In this document: positions 35,438-44,128 of the stretch, piece by piece
How the letters are laid out: every line of letters begins with the position of its first letter
How positions within the stretch are numbered: the stretch's first letter is position 1
Assembly (NCBI RefSeq): GCF_039830145.1
Contig: NZ_CP156082.1
Coordinates: 328,001-392,000, forward strand
Direction of reading: 5' to 3'
DNA from: Croceibacterium sp. TMG7-5b_MA50
GTDB lineage: Bacteria > Pseudomonadota > Alphaproteobacteria > Sphingomonadales > Sphingomonadaceae
DNA length: 64,000 nt
Notes under the pieces: model-generated
The model's input: only the letters and a program-made list of their open reading frames with translations
Databases searched by the model: none
What the model was told of the DNA's origin: nothing
Program-made: the position numbers and the translations under genes

Positions 35438-35637
35438 GCGGCCTTGATCCCCGTCCGGTTAACACTGGCCTGCGGCTCGACAAGGCCAACGGTAAGCTGA
35501 TGGGCGTATGCGCCGGGCTTGCCAACCGGTTCGAGGTCGACGCGATCTGGATGCGCCTGCTGTTTGTCACCGGCACGCTGGTCGGCTTCGGCAGCTTCAT
35601 CCTGATCTACCTGCTGATCGCGCTGCTCGCCAAATGA
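35434..35637 (+). CDS. Minimal PspC-domain protein
   Basis: A 67-aa PspC-domain protein. The family hallmark LDKANGKLMGVCAGLANRFE is followed by VDAIWMRLLFV and a membrane helix (VTGTLVGFGSFILIYLLIALLA). It lacks the C-terminal coiled coil of the full-length PspC at 51.7 kb (125 aa), so it cannot make the usual PspB-like contacts through that part. Overlaps the 47-aa gene by four bases and is the last gene of this sigma-54-type operon. The convergent queuosine transporter gene begins 10 bases downstream. Confidence 0.9.
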   Translation: MSGLDPRPVNTGLRLDKANGKLMGVCAGLANRFEVDAIWMRLLFVTGTLVGFGSFILIYLLIALLAK

Positions 35638-35647
35638 GCGGCGCGGT

Positions 35648-36385
35648 TCAGCCGGCGCGCGCGAAGGGCGAAAAGTCGGTGCCCCGATCGAACACCTCCG
35701 CCCCTTCGCGCCGCTTCAGGAAGCCGACCACGGCGTAAGTGACCGGCGTCAGCAACGCCTCCCACGTGGATTTGATCAGCCATTGCGACACCACGACCTG
35801 CGCCAATTGTTCGGGTGGCCATCCGGCCAGGCCCCAGAAGGCCAGCGGGTAGAAGATCAGGCTGTCGACACCCTGACCCACCAGGGTCGAGCCGATGGTG
35901 CGCAGCCATAGCAACCGGCCGCCAGTCGCAAGCTTGAGCTTGGCCAGCACGATGCTGTTGACGAATTCGCCGCACCAAAAGGCCAGGACCGATGCGCCGA
36001 CGATCCGCCAGGTGCTGCCGAATACGAATTCGTAGGCCGCCTGTCCGGGCCACCCGGGCGCCGGCGGCAGCGCGACGACCACAGCCGCCATCACGGCCAT
36101 GAACACCAGCGCCGCCGTACCCGTCCAGATGACCCGCCGCGCACGCGCGAAGCCATAGACCTCTGTTAACACGTCGCCGATGATGTAGCTGACCGGGAAG
36201 AACAGCACGCCCGCCCCGAACGACCACATCGTGCCGTTAGGCAGCATGACGTAGCTCGGCTTGGCCGCACCGATGATGTTGGACAGCAGCAGGATGCCGA
36301 CAAAGCCGGCCATTACCAGGTCGTAGTACCGGAACGCGGCGCGCGCACCCGCCTGCCCGTCCAGCCGCTGCATGTCCCCCTGCAT
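35648..36385 (-). CDS. Queuosine precursor transporter (YhhQ family)
   Basis: A 245-aa polytopic membrane protein of the VUT/YhhQ family, which imports the queuosine precursor preQ0 or preQ1. Typical features are YYDLVMAGFVGILLLSNIIG, FPVSYIIGDVLTEVYGFARARR, FGSTWRIVGASVLAFWCGEF, and RTIGSTLVGQGVDSLIFYPLAF. About six helices. ATGs at 36385 and 36373 are both possible. It converges on the pspC gene and lies just downstream of tRNA-Arg on the opposite strand. Confidence 0.9.
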   Translation of the reverse strand: MQGDMQRLDGQAGARAAFRYYDLVMAGFVGILLLSNIIGAAKPSYVMLPNGTMWSFGAGVLFFPVSYIIGDVLTEVYGFARARRVIWTGTAALVFMAVMAAVVVALPPAPGWPGQAAYEFVFGSTWRIVGASVLAFWCGEFVNSIVLAKLKLATGGRLLWLRTIGSTLVGQGVDSLIFYPLAFWGLAGWPPEQLAQVVVSQWLIKSTWEALLTPVTYAVVGFLKRREGAEVFDRGTDFSPFARAG

Positions 36386-36447
36386 GGATGCGGGGCATAG
36401 CCGCTGTTTGCGGGCAGCGCAAAGCGCGGCTAAGGGACCGGTAGCGC

Positions 36448-36524
36448 GCGCCCGTAGTTCAACTGGATAGAGCACGAGCCTTCTAAGCTTGGAGTTGCAG
36501 GTTCGAGTCCTGCCGGGCGCGCCA
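36448..36524 (+). tRNA. tRNA-Arg (TCT)
   Basis: A 77-nt tRNA including an encoded CCA. Acceptor stem GCGCCCG pairs with CGGGCGC; the anticodon stem-loop CGAGC-CTTCTAA-GCTTG carries anticodon TCT (one G-T pair); the T-arm is GCAGG-TTCGAGT-CCTGC; discriminator G. It reads AGA. It lies between the queuosine transporter and the GH2 gene. Confidence 0.96.
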
Positions 36525-36536
36525 GCTTCGCCGCAT

Positions 36537-38405
36537 TCACCGCGTCGCCCCCGCCTTGGCGGCATAATAGGCGGTCAGGACGTCGAACGCTTGCTTGCGG
36601 ACCCCCGTCTCGGACAGCAGCCCCTTGCGGTTCCAGCCATTCTGAAAGACTGGATGTTCCCGCCGCGGCGACCTGAAGTCCTTCAGCACCCAGGGCGACA
36701 TGCCGCGCAGGGTGGGAATGTTGTCCGCCATCGCCAACGTGTTGCGGTAATAGGCCGCCTGGAACTCTTCGGAGAACTTCCGCAACGCGGGATCGTGGAA
36801 CCCGGCCAGCGCGTCGGCGCCGAATTCTGACAGAATCACCGGGCGATCCGCTGGCAGACGCCATTTCAGGGTCGGAATAGCGTCCAGCGGATCATCCCCG
36901 TACCAGCCGGCGTAGGTGTTGATGGCAAGAACATCGAGCTTGTCCGCCAGCGGATCGTTGATCGCCGTCACGCTCTCGCCATTCTCGTCCCGCCGTTCCA
37001 CGAGCAGGGCCGCGCTGATCAGGCGGGTCGGGTCAAGTGCGCGCGCATTGTCGGCAAGGGCGCTGTGAAACGCGGTACGCGGTGCTGACACCGGCGTCTC
37101 GTTGCCGATGCTCCACAACACGACCGAGGCGCGGTTGCGATCGCGCAGGATCGCCTCTGTCTGCATGGCGAGACCCTTGCGCAGCACATCCGGGTTCTCC
37201 CAATCCACCGTCCAATAGACCGGGATCTCGCTCCATACGAGCAGGCCCAGTTCGTCCGCGAGCTTCACCGTCGTTTCGGAATGGGGATAGTGCGACAGGC
37301 GCACGTAATTGCCACCGAGCCCGTGCTTGATCTCGGTCAGCAGGGCGCGGGCGGCCTGCGGTGTCATGTTGCGCGCCGGGTTGGGGCCGAACTCCTCCTC
37401 ATGCATCGACATCCCGCGCAGGAAGATCGGTTCGCCATTCAGCAGGATATCGTCCCCGCGCACCGCGATCGTCCGGAAGCCGACACGATCGTGGATCTCG
37501 TCACCCTCAGTGGCGAACCGCACATCGTACAGTGTGGGCGTCTCGGGCGACCACAGGGACAGGGCGCGCGGACGGCGGAAGGCGAAGGTCGCGCGGCCGC
37601 CCGCGTCGGTGGTGGCCGTGTAGGTGCCCAATGCGCCGATCGCCACGCTCACGCGCTGACCGGCGGCGTCCGGTCCCTTCAGCAGCACCTCGCCTGTGAT
37701 GCGGCCATCCGCGCCCAGCGACAATGTGGCATCGTCGATGAACGTCTCCGGTGTATGGATCAGCGTGACGGGCCGGGTGATGCCGCCATACAGGTCCCAG
37801 TCGGTGATCGGCGTGGGGATGGTCTGCGCGTCGAGTGCCGAATCAACGCCCACGACCAGCCGGTTCTCGCCAGCACGCAACACATCGGTGACCTCGATGA
37901 CGAAGGGCGTGAAGCCGCCCTCGTGCCGACCGATCTCCTGTCCGTTCAGGTAGACATGCGCGCGGTAATTGACCGCTTCGAACCGCAGGAACGATCGCCC
38001 GTCCTGCCGCGTGGATGGTGTGAACTTGCGCTGGAACCAGATCAGCCCGTCATAATAGCGCAGTTCCGGCTCGGCCGCGTTCCATGCGCCCGGGATCGTC
38101 ATCAGCGGGCCGCGATCCAGGTCGAATTCGTAGAAACCGGTTCCGCCCTTCGCTTCTTCCGCCTCTACGTCGATGTCACGGAATCGCTGCATCCGCGACT
38201 TGGCGACCCAGCCGTTGATGTCGGTCAGGCCGGTCCGGTACAAATCCTTGCCGTAGGTCCATTGGCCCGTAAGCGCCTGTGAATCACGGCTGGCCGCGCC
38301 GGTCAGCAGGAAATCGGGCCGCAAATCCTGCGCAGCCACGGGCCTGCATAGCGCCGCACAGGCCAGCAGGATCACCCATACGAAACGAAGCCCAATCACG
38401 GCCAC
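36537..38405 (-). CDS. Glycoside hydrolase family 2 (beta-glucuronidase/galactosidase type)
   Basis: A 622-aa exported GH2 enzyme. Signal peptide MAVIGLRFVWVILLACAALC (cut near VAAQ). Sugar-binding jelly-roll (about 30-220), Ig-like domain, then a TIM barrel. The acid/base Glu is in VLWSIGNETPV (near 435) and the nucleophile Glu in VILSEFGADAL (near 528). The closest activities are beta-glucuronidase and beta-galactosidase; a uronate-containing substrate is suggested by the GH28 and receptor genes next door. A GntR-like operator is 30 bases upstream of the start. The stop is 13 bases from tRNA-Arg. Confidence 0.88.
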   Translation of the reverse strand: MAVIGLRFVWVILLACAALCRPVAAQDLRPDFLLTGAASRDSQALTGQWTYGKDLYRTGLTDINGWVAKSRMQRFRDIDVEAEEAKGGTGFYEFDLDRGPLMTIPGAWNAAEPELRYYDGLIWFQRKFTPSTRQDGRSFLRFEAVNYRAHVYLNGQEIGRHEGGFTPFVIEVTDVLRAGENRLVVGVDSALDAQTIPTPITDWDLYGGITRPVTLIHTPETFIDDATLSLGADGRITGEVLLKGPDAAGQRVSVAIGALGTYTATTDAGGRATFAFRRPRALSLWSPETPTLYDVRFATEGDEIHDRVGFRTIAVRGDDILLNGEPIFLRGMSMHEEEFGPNPARNMTPQAARALLTEIKHGLGGNYVRLSHYPHSETTVKLADELGLLVWSEIPVYWTVDWENPDVLRKGLAMQTEAILRDRNRASVVLWSIGNETPVSAPRTAFHSALADNARALDPTRLISAALLVERRDENGESVTAINDPLADKLDVLAINTYAGWYGDDPLDAIPTLKWRLPADRPVILSEFGADALAGFHDPALRKFSEEFQAAYYRNTLAMADNIPTLRGMSPWVLKDFRSPRREHPVFQNGWNRKGLLSETGVRKQAFDVLTAYYAAKAGATR

Positions 38406-38434
38406 CCTCCTGCATCAATTACGCACTGTCGCGG

Positions 38435-38450
38435 TTGGTCTGGCCAAATT
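38435..38450. promoter_or_regulatory. GntR/FadR-like operator, copy 1 (before GH2)
   Basis: TTGGTCTGGCCAAATT. The core TTGGTC-T-GGCCAA is a near-perfect palindrome (one mismatched pair) of the type bound by GntR/FadR-family hexuronate regulators. An identical 16-mer lies before the GH28/receptor genes at 39969. It is 30 bases upstream of the GH2 start on the minus strand. Confidence 0.65.
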
Positions 38451-38490
38451 TGACCGATTGTTCAACCATGCAGGAAGCCTGATTGGCAAA

Positions 38491-39789
38491 TCAGGTGGAG
38501 GTAACTGCCGCGCCGTTGATCGTCACATTCTCGAACCGCAGGTTACTGACATTGGATGTGGCCAGCTCGGCGTCATCCAAGCGAAGGTTGATGTCGCTGA
38601 AAGTGATGTCGCTGATCGCCGTCTGGCCGGGGTTCGGGCGGATCGATCCCAGCGCGCCGAAGCGGCCGGCAATGCGCGAAAAGGTGATGTTGCGCACGGC
38701 CGATTGCGGTGGCTCCTGACCCTTGAGGTCGAAGTATTGGGTCCAGGGAATGATCTCGACGACCGATCCTGCCTCGTTGTCGAGCTCGATGCCGCAGAAA
38801 TGGATGTCTTCGTACAATTGCGGGGTGTCCGGCCTGATCTTCAGACGGGCGAGGACCATGTCGCCGGTGACCCGGCTGTTCTCGATCACGACGTCGCGTA
38901 CGATCGTCGCCTCGCTGCCGCAGGCGAGGGCGTGGTGGCCACGGCGGAAATGACAATCGCGGACCCGGATCCGCTCGACCGGCGGGCTCGCCGCGTCCTC
39001 CATTGCCAGCGGACCCTTGGACCCCTTGGCCGCGATGCAATCGTCGGTGACGGAGAACGTGCAGCCTTCGATCGTCACGTCCTGGCAGCTGTCGAGGTCG
39101 ATGCCGTCGGAACTGGGCGCCTGTGCATAATCGTCCGGCACCTCGAACCGGGTCCGCCGCACCGTCACGTCGCGACATTTATAGAGATGCAGGTTCCAGA
39201 ACTGCGAGTCCTTGAACGTCACCCCCTCGACCGACACCCCGGCCGAGTTTTCGATCAACGCCAGCCGGGCGCGCGGGACACCCAGATTCGGGAATTCACT
39301 TGGGACCGGGGCCGCGTTCCGCAGCTGCCAGAACCGCTCCCAGATGGGCAGGCCGGCCCCATCCAGCGTGCCATCGCCGCTGATGCGAAAGCCGTCACAG
39401 CCATCGGCGTTGATCAGCGCGGGGGTGAAGCTTTCTTCGAAATGCCCCTCGATCCGGGTTCTCCGCGGCGGAAAGTTGGCCATGTCAGTCGAGCATTGCA
39501 GCACGCCGTCACGCTCCAGCAGCAGGTGAACCCCGGGTTTGAAGAACAGTGCGCCGCTGACGAACACCCCCGCGGGCACGACAACGGTGCCGCCGCCCTG
39601 TTCGGCCAACCGGTCGATCAGCGTCTGGATGGCGACTGTATTAAGCGTTGTGCCATCACCCGTCGCGCCCTCGTCCGCGATCGAGCGGCGTTGCCTTGGA
39701 TCATCCTGTGCCATGGCCACCGTGTGGCTCAGGAACGGCGCAGCCGCAAATACGGCGGCGAAGCGGCGGCGGGTGATCTTGGGAAACAT
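38491..39789 (-). CDS. Glycoside hydrolase family 28 (polygalacturonase-like)
   Basis: A 432-aa right-handed beta-helix enzyme cleaving galacturonan-type or rhamnogalacturonan-type polymers. A twin-arginine signal (ITRRRFAAVFAAAPFL) leads to the periplasm or outside. GH28 catalytic motifs are present: SSDGIDLD (near 228), TDDCIAAKG (Asp pair near 248), GHHALACGSE (His near 285, replacing GHG) and RLKIRPD (near 315). The many Asn/Asp/Val-rich repeats (for example VERIRVRDCHFRRG) form the beta-helix coils. It is divergent from the receptor gene with a shared operator between them. Confidence 0.88.
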   Translation of the reverse strand: MFPKITRRRFAAVFAAAPFLSHTVAMAQDDPRQRRSIADEGATGDGTTLNTVAIQTLIDRLAEQGGGTVVVPAGVFVSGALFFKPGVHLLLERDGVLQCSTDMANFPPRRTRIEGHFEESFTPALINADGCDGFRISGDGTLDGAGLPIWERFWQLRNAAPVPSEFPNLGVPRARLALIENSAGVSVEGVTFKDSQFWNLHLYKCRDVTVRRTRFEVPDDYAQAPSSDGIDLDSCQDVTIEGCTFSVTDDCIAAKGSKGPLAMEDAASPPVERIRVRDCHFRRGHHALACGSEATIVRDVVIENSRVTGDMVLARLKIRPDTPQLYEDIHFCGIELDNEAGSVVEIIPWTQYFDLKGQEPPQSAVRNITFSRIAGRFGALGSIRPNPGQTAISDITFSDINLRLDDAELATSNVSNLRFENVTINGAAVTST

Positions 39790-40103
39790 GGCATCGGTGC
39801 TCCAGGTCGGGACGCGTAAGTCCGACCCTTCGCCGCCGAACGCAAGTGCTCAATCATCAGGGACTTAGCCTGCCGCAAAGCTGGGGCGAGTGCCAGGTAG
39901 TTAAGTCGGACAAATCGGACTTGTTTTTTGAACAACGATCCCGCATGATGGTGATCCGTCCCAAAGACTTGGTCTGGCCAAATTGCCAGCGAAAGTTTTT
40001 TGACGGCAAAAAAGGATCAAATCCGCCCGCAGAGGCGCACGGTCGCAGATTTCTGAGGGGCATGGTCAGCCACCAGGCGGGCCGGCATACAGGGAGAGAG
40101 TGA
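39790..40103. other. 314-bp divergent promoter region GH28/TonB receptor
   Basis: No gene is present. It contains the second copy of the GntR-like operator (39969-39984), an imperfect inverted repeat AAGTCGGACAAATCGGACTT (39903-39922) with the TCGGAC half repeated in direct orientation, and a related AAGTCCGA box at 39818-39825. The base composition is more A/T-rich around 39901-40020 than its surroundings. It must hold the promoters of both divergent genes. Confidence 0.65.
39969..39984. promoter_or_regulatory. GntR/FadR-like operator, copy 2 (GH28/TonB receptor)
   Basis: An exact copy of the 16-mer TTGGTCTGGCCAAATT found before GH2, in the same orientation. It lies about 180 bases upstream of GH28 and 120 bases upstream of the receptor gene. 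The shared site argues for joint control of uptake and hydrolysis by one regulator that is not in this window. Confidence 0.65.
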
Positions 40104-43100
40104 ATGGGTAGAGCGGATACGCGCCGTGCGGCGCGGGTGACTACGTCATGGGCAGTGCTGGGCATCGCACTGGTGACCGGGACCACCCCGGCAGTGGCGC
40201 AAGTGGCACCGGGTACCGAGGACAGCCCCGTCGTGACGGGTAGCGTGACCCAGGATGTCGATCCTGCCCCGGACACGGTTGCAGATGCGACCCCCGCTAC
40301 CGGTAACGAGATCGTCGTCAGCGGTGCGCGCGAAAGCCAGCAGAGCGCCAACAACCGCAAGCGCAATGCCCGGACTGCCACGGATTCGATCGTGGCGGAT
40401 GACATTGGCTCCTTCCCCGACCGCAACGTCAACGAGGCGATCAGCCGTATTCCCGGCGTGGCGTTGAGCCGCAACGAGTTTGGCGAGGGCGATGCGGTCG
40501 CCGTGCGCGGCAATGGCCCCGACCTGACCCGTGTGGAACTGGACGGCATCGGCGTGCAGAGCACCACCGGTCTGGCGGTCGCAGGGGCTAACAGCCGCGG
40601 CGCCGACCTGCGCGAACTGCCGGCGGAGCTGGTTAAGAGCATCGACGTGGTGAAGGGTTCTACCGCCGATATGACGGAAGGGTCGATCGGTGGCACCATC
40701 CAGATCCGCACGCGTACCGGTCTGGACTTTGATGACTTCTACCTGACGGCTCGTGCTGGCGTGACGCAGAACTCCCTGGGGAAGGATTGGACGCCCGACT
40801 TCAACCTCGTTGCCGCAGACAAGTTCTTGGATGACCGGCTGGGCATCATCCTGTCCGGCACCTATGCCAAGATCCAGAACAACGGGCACAATTTCGAAAA
40901 CGTGACCTCCGGCCGTGCCGGGTACGCTCGCTTCTACGATTTCGACCAATCGCCTGAGAAGACCTTTGAGTACAACTTGGACACGCTGGGCACCGACCTG
41001 GCGGATGTCCCGTTCGGCAGCAGCAGCTACACCCCGCGCACCCTGCTGGAAACGATGATCGCCGCCGATACCAAGGCGGAGTGTCTGGAGCTGCTGCCCT
41101 ACCTCGCCACCAACGCCAGCAATGCCGCCAAGAACCAGCGCACTTTGGAACAGCGATCCTGCCTGGCGCAGTGGTATGACGACACGCCGTCGCTGATCCG
41201 CCAGTTCGTGAATACCCAGACTGACGAGCGCTACTCGATCGACGGTCGCGTCGATTTCGAGATCGTGCCGGACTGGACGGTTTTCGCCAAGGGTACCATC
41301 GCCAACCGCAAGGTCGACGATCAGCTGCGCACGCGCAACCTGGTGACGCTGTTCGACGAGAACCGGGCCGGCACCTTCGATATCAACACGACGTATCCGC
41401 GCCGCCGCACGGTGTCGCCGTTCGCGCCCGAAGGCTACTTCCTCTACGACCCGCTCTATGCCCTGCGCAGCGTGGCCAACAATCCGGTAACCGGCGACGT
41501 GCTGAACGTGCGCCCGGACAGCATCGTCGTGGACGAGCTGCACAATGTCACAAACTTCACGCTGACCAACAACTCGGTCGGGATCGACCAGATCGACAAT
41601 ACGATCGACAACAAGTCCAGCTACATTCAGGCGGGCACCAACTATTATGGCGACACGTGGGAGGTCGAGGCCTTCGTCGGCATGACCAATGCGTCCAGCA
41701 GCCGGTTCGACAAGCGGTTCTCGCGTTCCTACCAGTACGGCGATGCGACGCTGGCGCTGCAGCCGAACGGTCTTTGGGACATCCAGCTGCCCGAGAATTA
41801 CGACGACACCGATCCGGCCAATTTCGTGCAGTTGCGGCCAGTTCCGTGTGTGAGCGGTTCGACCGTTCCGCCGCCGAACTGTATCGCACAGACGGCCGTC
41901 CTGGCGGGAGAGTTCAACCCGGCCTCCCCTGCTTACACCCAGGCGCAACTGCCGCTCGTCACGCCTTCGTTCGGCCTGCAGTACTCGCCGCGTGCCGGCG
42001 AATCCTCGGAGAAGATCGCCAAGCTGGACGTGTCGTACAAGGTTAACGACGAGATCCCGTTCTTTACTCGGTTCAAGGCTGGCGCCATGTATCGCAAGAA
42101 CGACATTGACCGCTGGGATGGCGGTGGACGTACCGTGGCGAGTGCGGTGGGGACGTTTGGCCAGCCGGGCTACATCCCGGCGATCGTCACCCCGCGCGCG
42201 CTGGTCCGTGGTTCTCTGCGCGCTTGCGAGCCGACGGCGACCAGCGTCGTCAGCTGCAATTACGGCTTCGTCCCCAATGCCAATCCGGCCCTGGGCCGGG
42301 AAGGCGTGGACACACTGACCCCCGACCAACTGCGTCAATTGTTCGTCGACACGCTGGAGGAATCCGACTCGGATTACTTCGGTGACCTGCCGAACCGCGG
42401 CAATCTGCCCGGCAATTGGCAGGGCATCCAGGTGGCCGAGCTGTTCGAGCAACTGGGCGCCAACCAGTTCATGAACTTCGACTGCCTGAAGGAATGCGTC
42501 GGCAGCGATGGGCAGGTCTATGACCAGCCGGTGACCCGTACGCGCGAGACGATCAAGAACGTGTATGCCATGTTCGATTTCGAGTTGGACGATCTGCCGC
42601 TCGGTCTGGTGCTGAACGGCAATGCCGGCGTGCGTGGTGTTTTCCGCGACGTGCAGGGCACGGGTTTCCTGACGCTGACATCGATCACGGTAACGCCGTC
42701 CTATAACCCGGCGCTGCCGGATCAGCCCGGCGGCATCATCACCCGTTCCTTCTCCCAGAACACCACGCTGGAGGGCAAGAGCAGCAACTGGCTGCCGAGC
42801 TTCAACGTCAATCTCTGGGCCTTCGACGAGGAGGTTGTGCTGCGCGTCTATGGCGCGAAGACGGTGGCGCTGCCCAACCCGGCGCTACTCGCGGCGAGCG
42901 GCGTGTGCACCATCGACGAGCGTGACGTGCTGGACGGTGATGGCGACTTCGGCTGCACCGGCCGCGTCGGCAATCCGGATCTCAGCCCGTTCAAGGCGTG
43001 GAGCTACAACGCTAGCCTGGAATGGTATCCCAACGCGGATACGGTGCTTTCGGCGACCTTCGGCCGGCTGGACGTGACCACCGGCAACCCGATCAACGTG

Positions 43101-43784
43101 CAGCGCACCGCTCGCCCGTTCGAAGGCAACGAGACGGTAGACCCCGGCACGGGCCTGCCGCTGTCGGATTTCGAATTCACCTTCCCGACCTATGGCGATG
43201 GACCCGGCTACACGCGTGACATCCTGGAGTTCCAAGCCAAGACTGCCTTCACTTTCCTGCCATGGTTCCTGCGCTACACCGGTGCCGACGCCAACATCTC
43301 CATCCTGTCTACCGGCATCACCACCGGTCAGCAGGACCCGCTGAGCGGGGACATCATGGGCGTTCCGGGTGAGTCCAAGTACACCACCAACGTGTCCCTC
43401 TGGTATGACGATACCAAGCTGCAGGCGCGCGTTACCTATCAGGAACGCAGCGAGCGGTTCGATTGTATCACGCCTTGCGGCCTCAACAGCACCGCCTTCA
43501 ACTATCCGGGCGAGCAGTGGACAAACGTGCGCTTGGCGGGGACGGGCTACAATCCGGGTGTGCCGCGCTTCATCAACGGGACGACCTTCATCGACGCCAA
43601 GATCGCGTACAACTTCAATGAGATGTTCCAGGTCTACGTCGAAGGCCGGAACATGACCAAAGAGGCGCAGATCGAAGGTTCGGGTGACTATGCGCGCTTC
43701 GCCGATGGCACGGAACGCGTGCACCGCCTGCGCTACGGTGGCCGCCGTTTCATGGCCGGCGTCCGCTTCCGCTTCGGCGGCTAA
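40104..43784 (+). CDS. TonB-dependent receptor (oligosaccharide type)
   Basis: A 1226-aa outer membrane receptor of the Caulobacter/sphingomonad TonB-dependent class. Signal peptide ends near TTPAVAQ. A plug domain follows (IGSFPDRNVNEAISRIPGVAL, VAVRGNGPDLTRVELDGI, SIDVVKGSTADMTEGSIGGT), then a long 22-strand barrel. The C-terminus RRFMAGVRFRFGG has the alternating aromatic ending needed for barrel insertion. Such large receptors import complex glycan fragments; position next to GH28 and GH2 suggests oligogalacturonides, as inference. It has a GGGAGAG ribosome binding site and ends at a clear terminator. Confidence 0.93.
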   Translation: MGRADTRRAARVTTSWAVLGIALVTGTTPAVAQVAPGTEDSPVVTGSVTQDVDPAPDTVADATPATGNEIVVSGARESQQSANNRKRNARTATDSIVADDIGSFPDRNVNEAISRIPGVALSRNEFGEGDAVAVRGNGPDLTRVELDGIGVQSTTGLAVAGANSRGADLRELPAELVKSIDVVKGSTADMTEGSIGGTIQIRTRTGLDFDDFYLTARAGVTQNSLGKDWTPDFNLVAADKFLDDRLGIILSGTYAKIQNNGHNFENVTSGRAGYARFYDFDQSPEKTFEYNLDTLGTDLADVPFGSSSYTPRTLLETMIAADTKAECLELLPYLATNASNAAKNQRTLEQRSCLAQWYDDTPSLIRQFVNTQTDERYSIDGRVDFEIVPDWTVFAKGTIANRKVDDQLRTRNLVTLFDENRAGTFDINTTYPRRRTVSPFAPEGYFLYDPLYALRSVANNPVTGDVLNVRPDSIVVDELHNVTNFTLTNNSVGIDQIDNTIDNKSSYIQAGTNYYGDTWEVEAFVGMTNASSSRFDKRFSRSYQYGDATLALQPNGLWDIQLPENYDDTDPANFVQLRPVPCVSGSTVPPPNCIAQTAVLAGEFNPASPAYTQAQLPLVTPSFGLQYSPRAGESSEKIAKLDVSYKVNDEIPFFTRFKAGAMYRKNDIDRWDGGGRTVASAVGTFGQPGYIPAIVTPRALVRGSLRACEPTATSVVSCNYGFVPNANPALGREGVDTLTPDQLRQLFVDTLEESDSDYFGDLPNRGNLPGNWQGIQVAELFEQLGANQFMNFDCLKECVGSDGQVYDQPVTRTRETIKNVYAMFDFELDDLPLGLVLNGNAGVRGVFRDVQGTGFLTLTSITVTPSYNPALPDQPGGIITRSFSQNTTLEGKSSNWLPSFNVNLWAFDEEVVLRVYGAKTVALPNPALLAASGVCTIDERDVLDGDGDFGCTGRVGNPDLSPFKAWSYNASLEWYPNADTVLSATFGRLDVTTGNPINVQRTARPFEGNETVDPGTGLPLSDFEFTFPTYGDGPGYTRDILEFQAKTAFTFLPWFLRYTGADANISILSTGITTGQQDPLSGDIMGVPGESKYTTNVSLWYDDTKLQARVTYQERSERFDCITPCGLNSTAFNYPGEQWTNVRLAGTGYNPGVPRFINGTTFIDAKIAYNFNEMFQVYVEGRNMTKEAQIEGSGDYARFADGTERVHRLRYGGRRFMAGVRFRFGG

Positions 43785-43807
43785 GTCATCGCCGCCAGTT
43801 AATGGAA

Positions 43808-43842
43808 GGGCGTCCGGTCACCAGACCCGGGCGCCCTTTTCT
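43808..43842 (+). terminator. Rho-independent terminator after TonB receptor gene
   Basis: GGGCGTCCGG and its complement CCGGGCGCCC form a strong GC stem with one G-T pair (inner part GGTC/GACC with a bulge) followed by TTTTCTTTC. It is 24 bases after the receptor stop and closes that transcript. Confidence 0.85.
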
Positions 43843-43977
43843 TTCGCGATGGGAGACTCGCGCCATCAACTCAGCATTCGGCTGGCGAGAGGGGAGCGCC
43901 TACGGGTAGGGCGCCGCAGGCAATGCATGTCGGCGTTAGGTGACATCCAACGACCCTGAACCGCTAGAGATGCTGTT

Positions 43978-44052
43978 TGGCTGGGGCGGCAGGATTCGAA
44001 CCTGCGCGTGGCGGTACCAAAAACCGCTGCCTTACCGCTTGGCTACGCCCCA
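43978..44052 (-). tRNA. tRNA-Gln (TTG)
   Basis: A 75-nt tRNA on the minus strand with encoded CCA. Acceptor TGGGGCG pairs with CGCCCCA; anticodon stem GCGGT and ACCGC enclose loop TTTTGGT with anticodon TTG; the T-arm is GCAGG-TTCGAAT-CCTGC. It reads CAA. It lies between the TonB receptor terminator and yghU. Confidence 0.95.
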
Positions 44053-44128
44053 GCAGCGCCGTTGCCGGCGGAGCGCTGCCCTATAGCGTGCCGCCCCCGC
44101 CATGCAAGGGGCGGGTGTAGGCGGCGAC

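Noticed and set aside
40146-42452. A 768-codon minus-strand frame opposite the TonB receptor
   Set aside because: Antisense shadow; the plus-strand receptor has signal, plug and barrel features.
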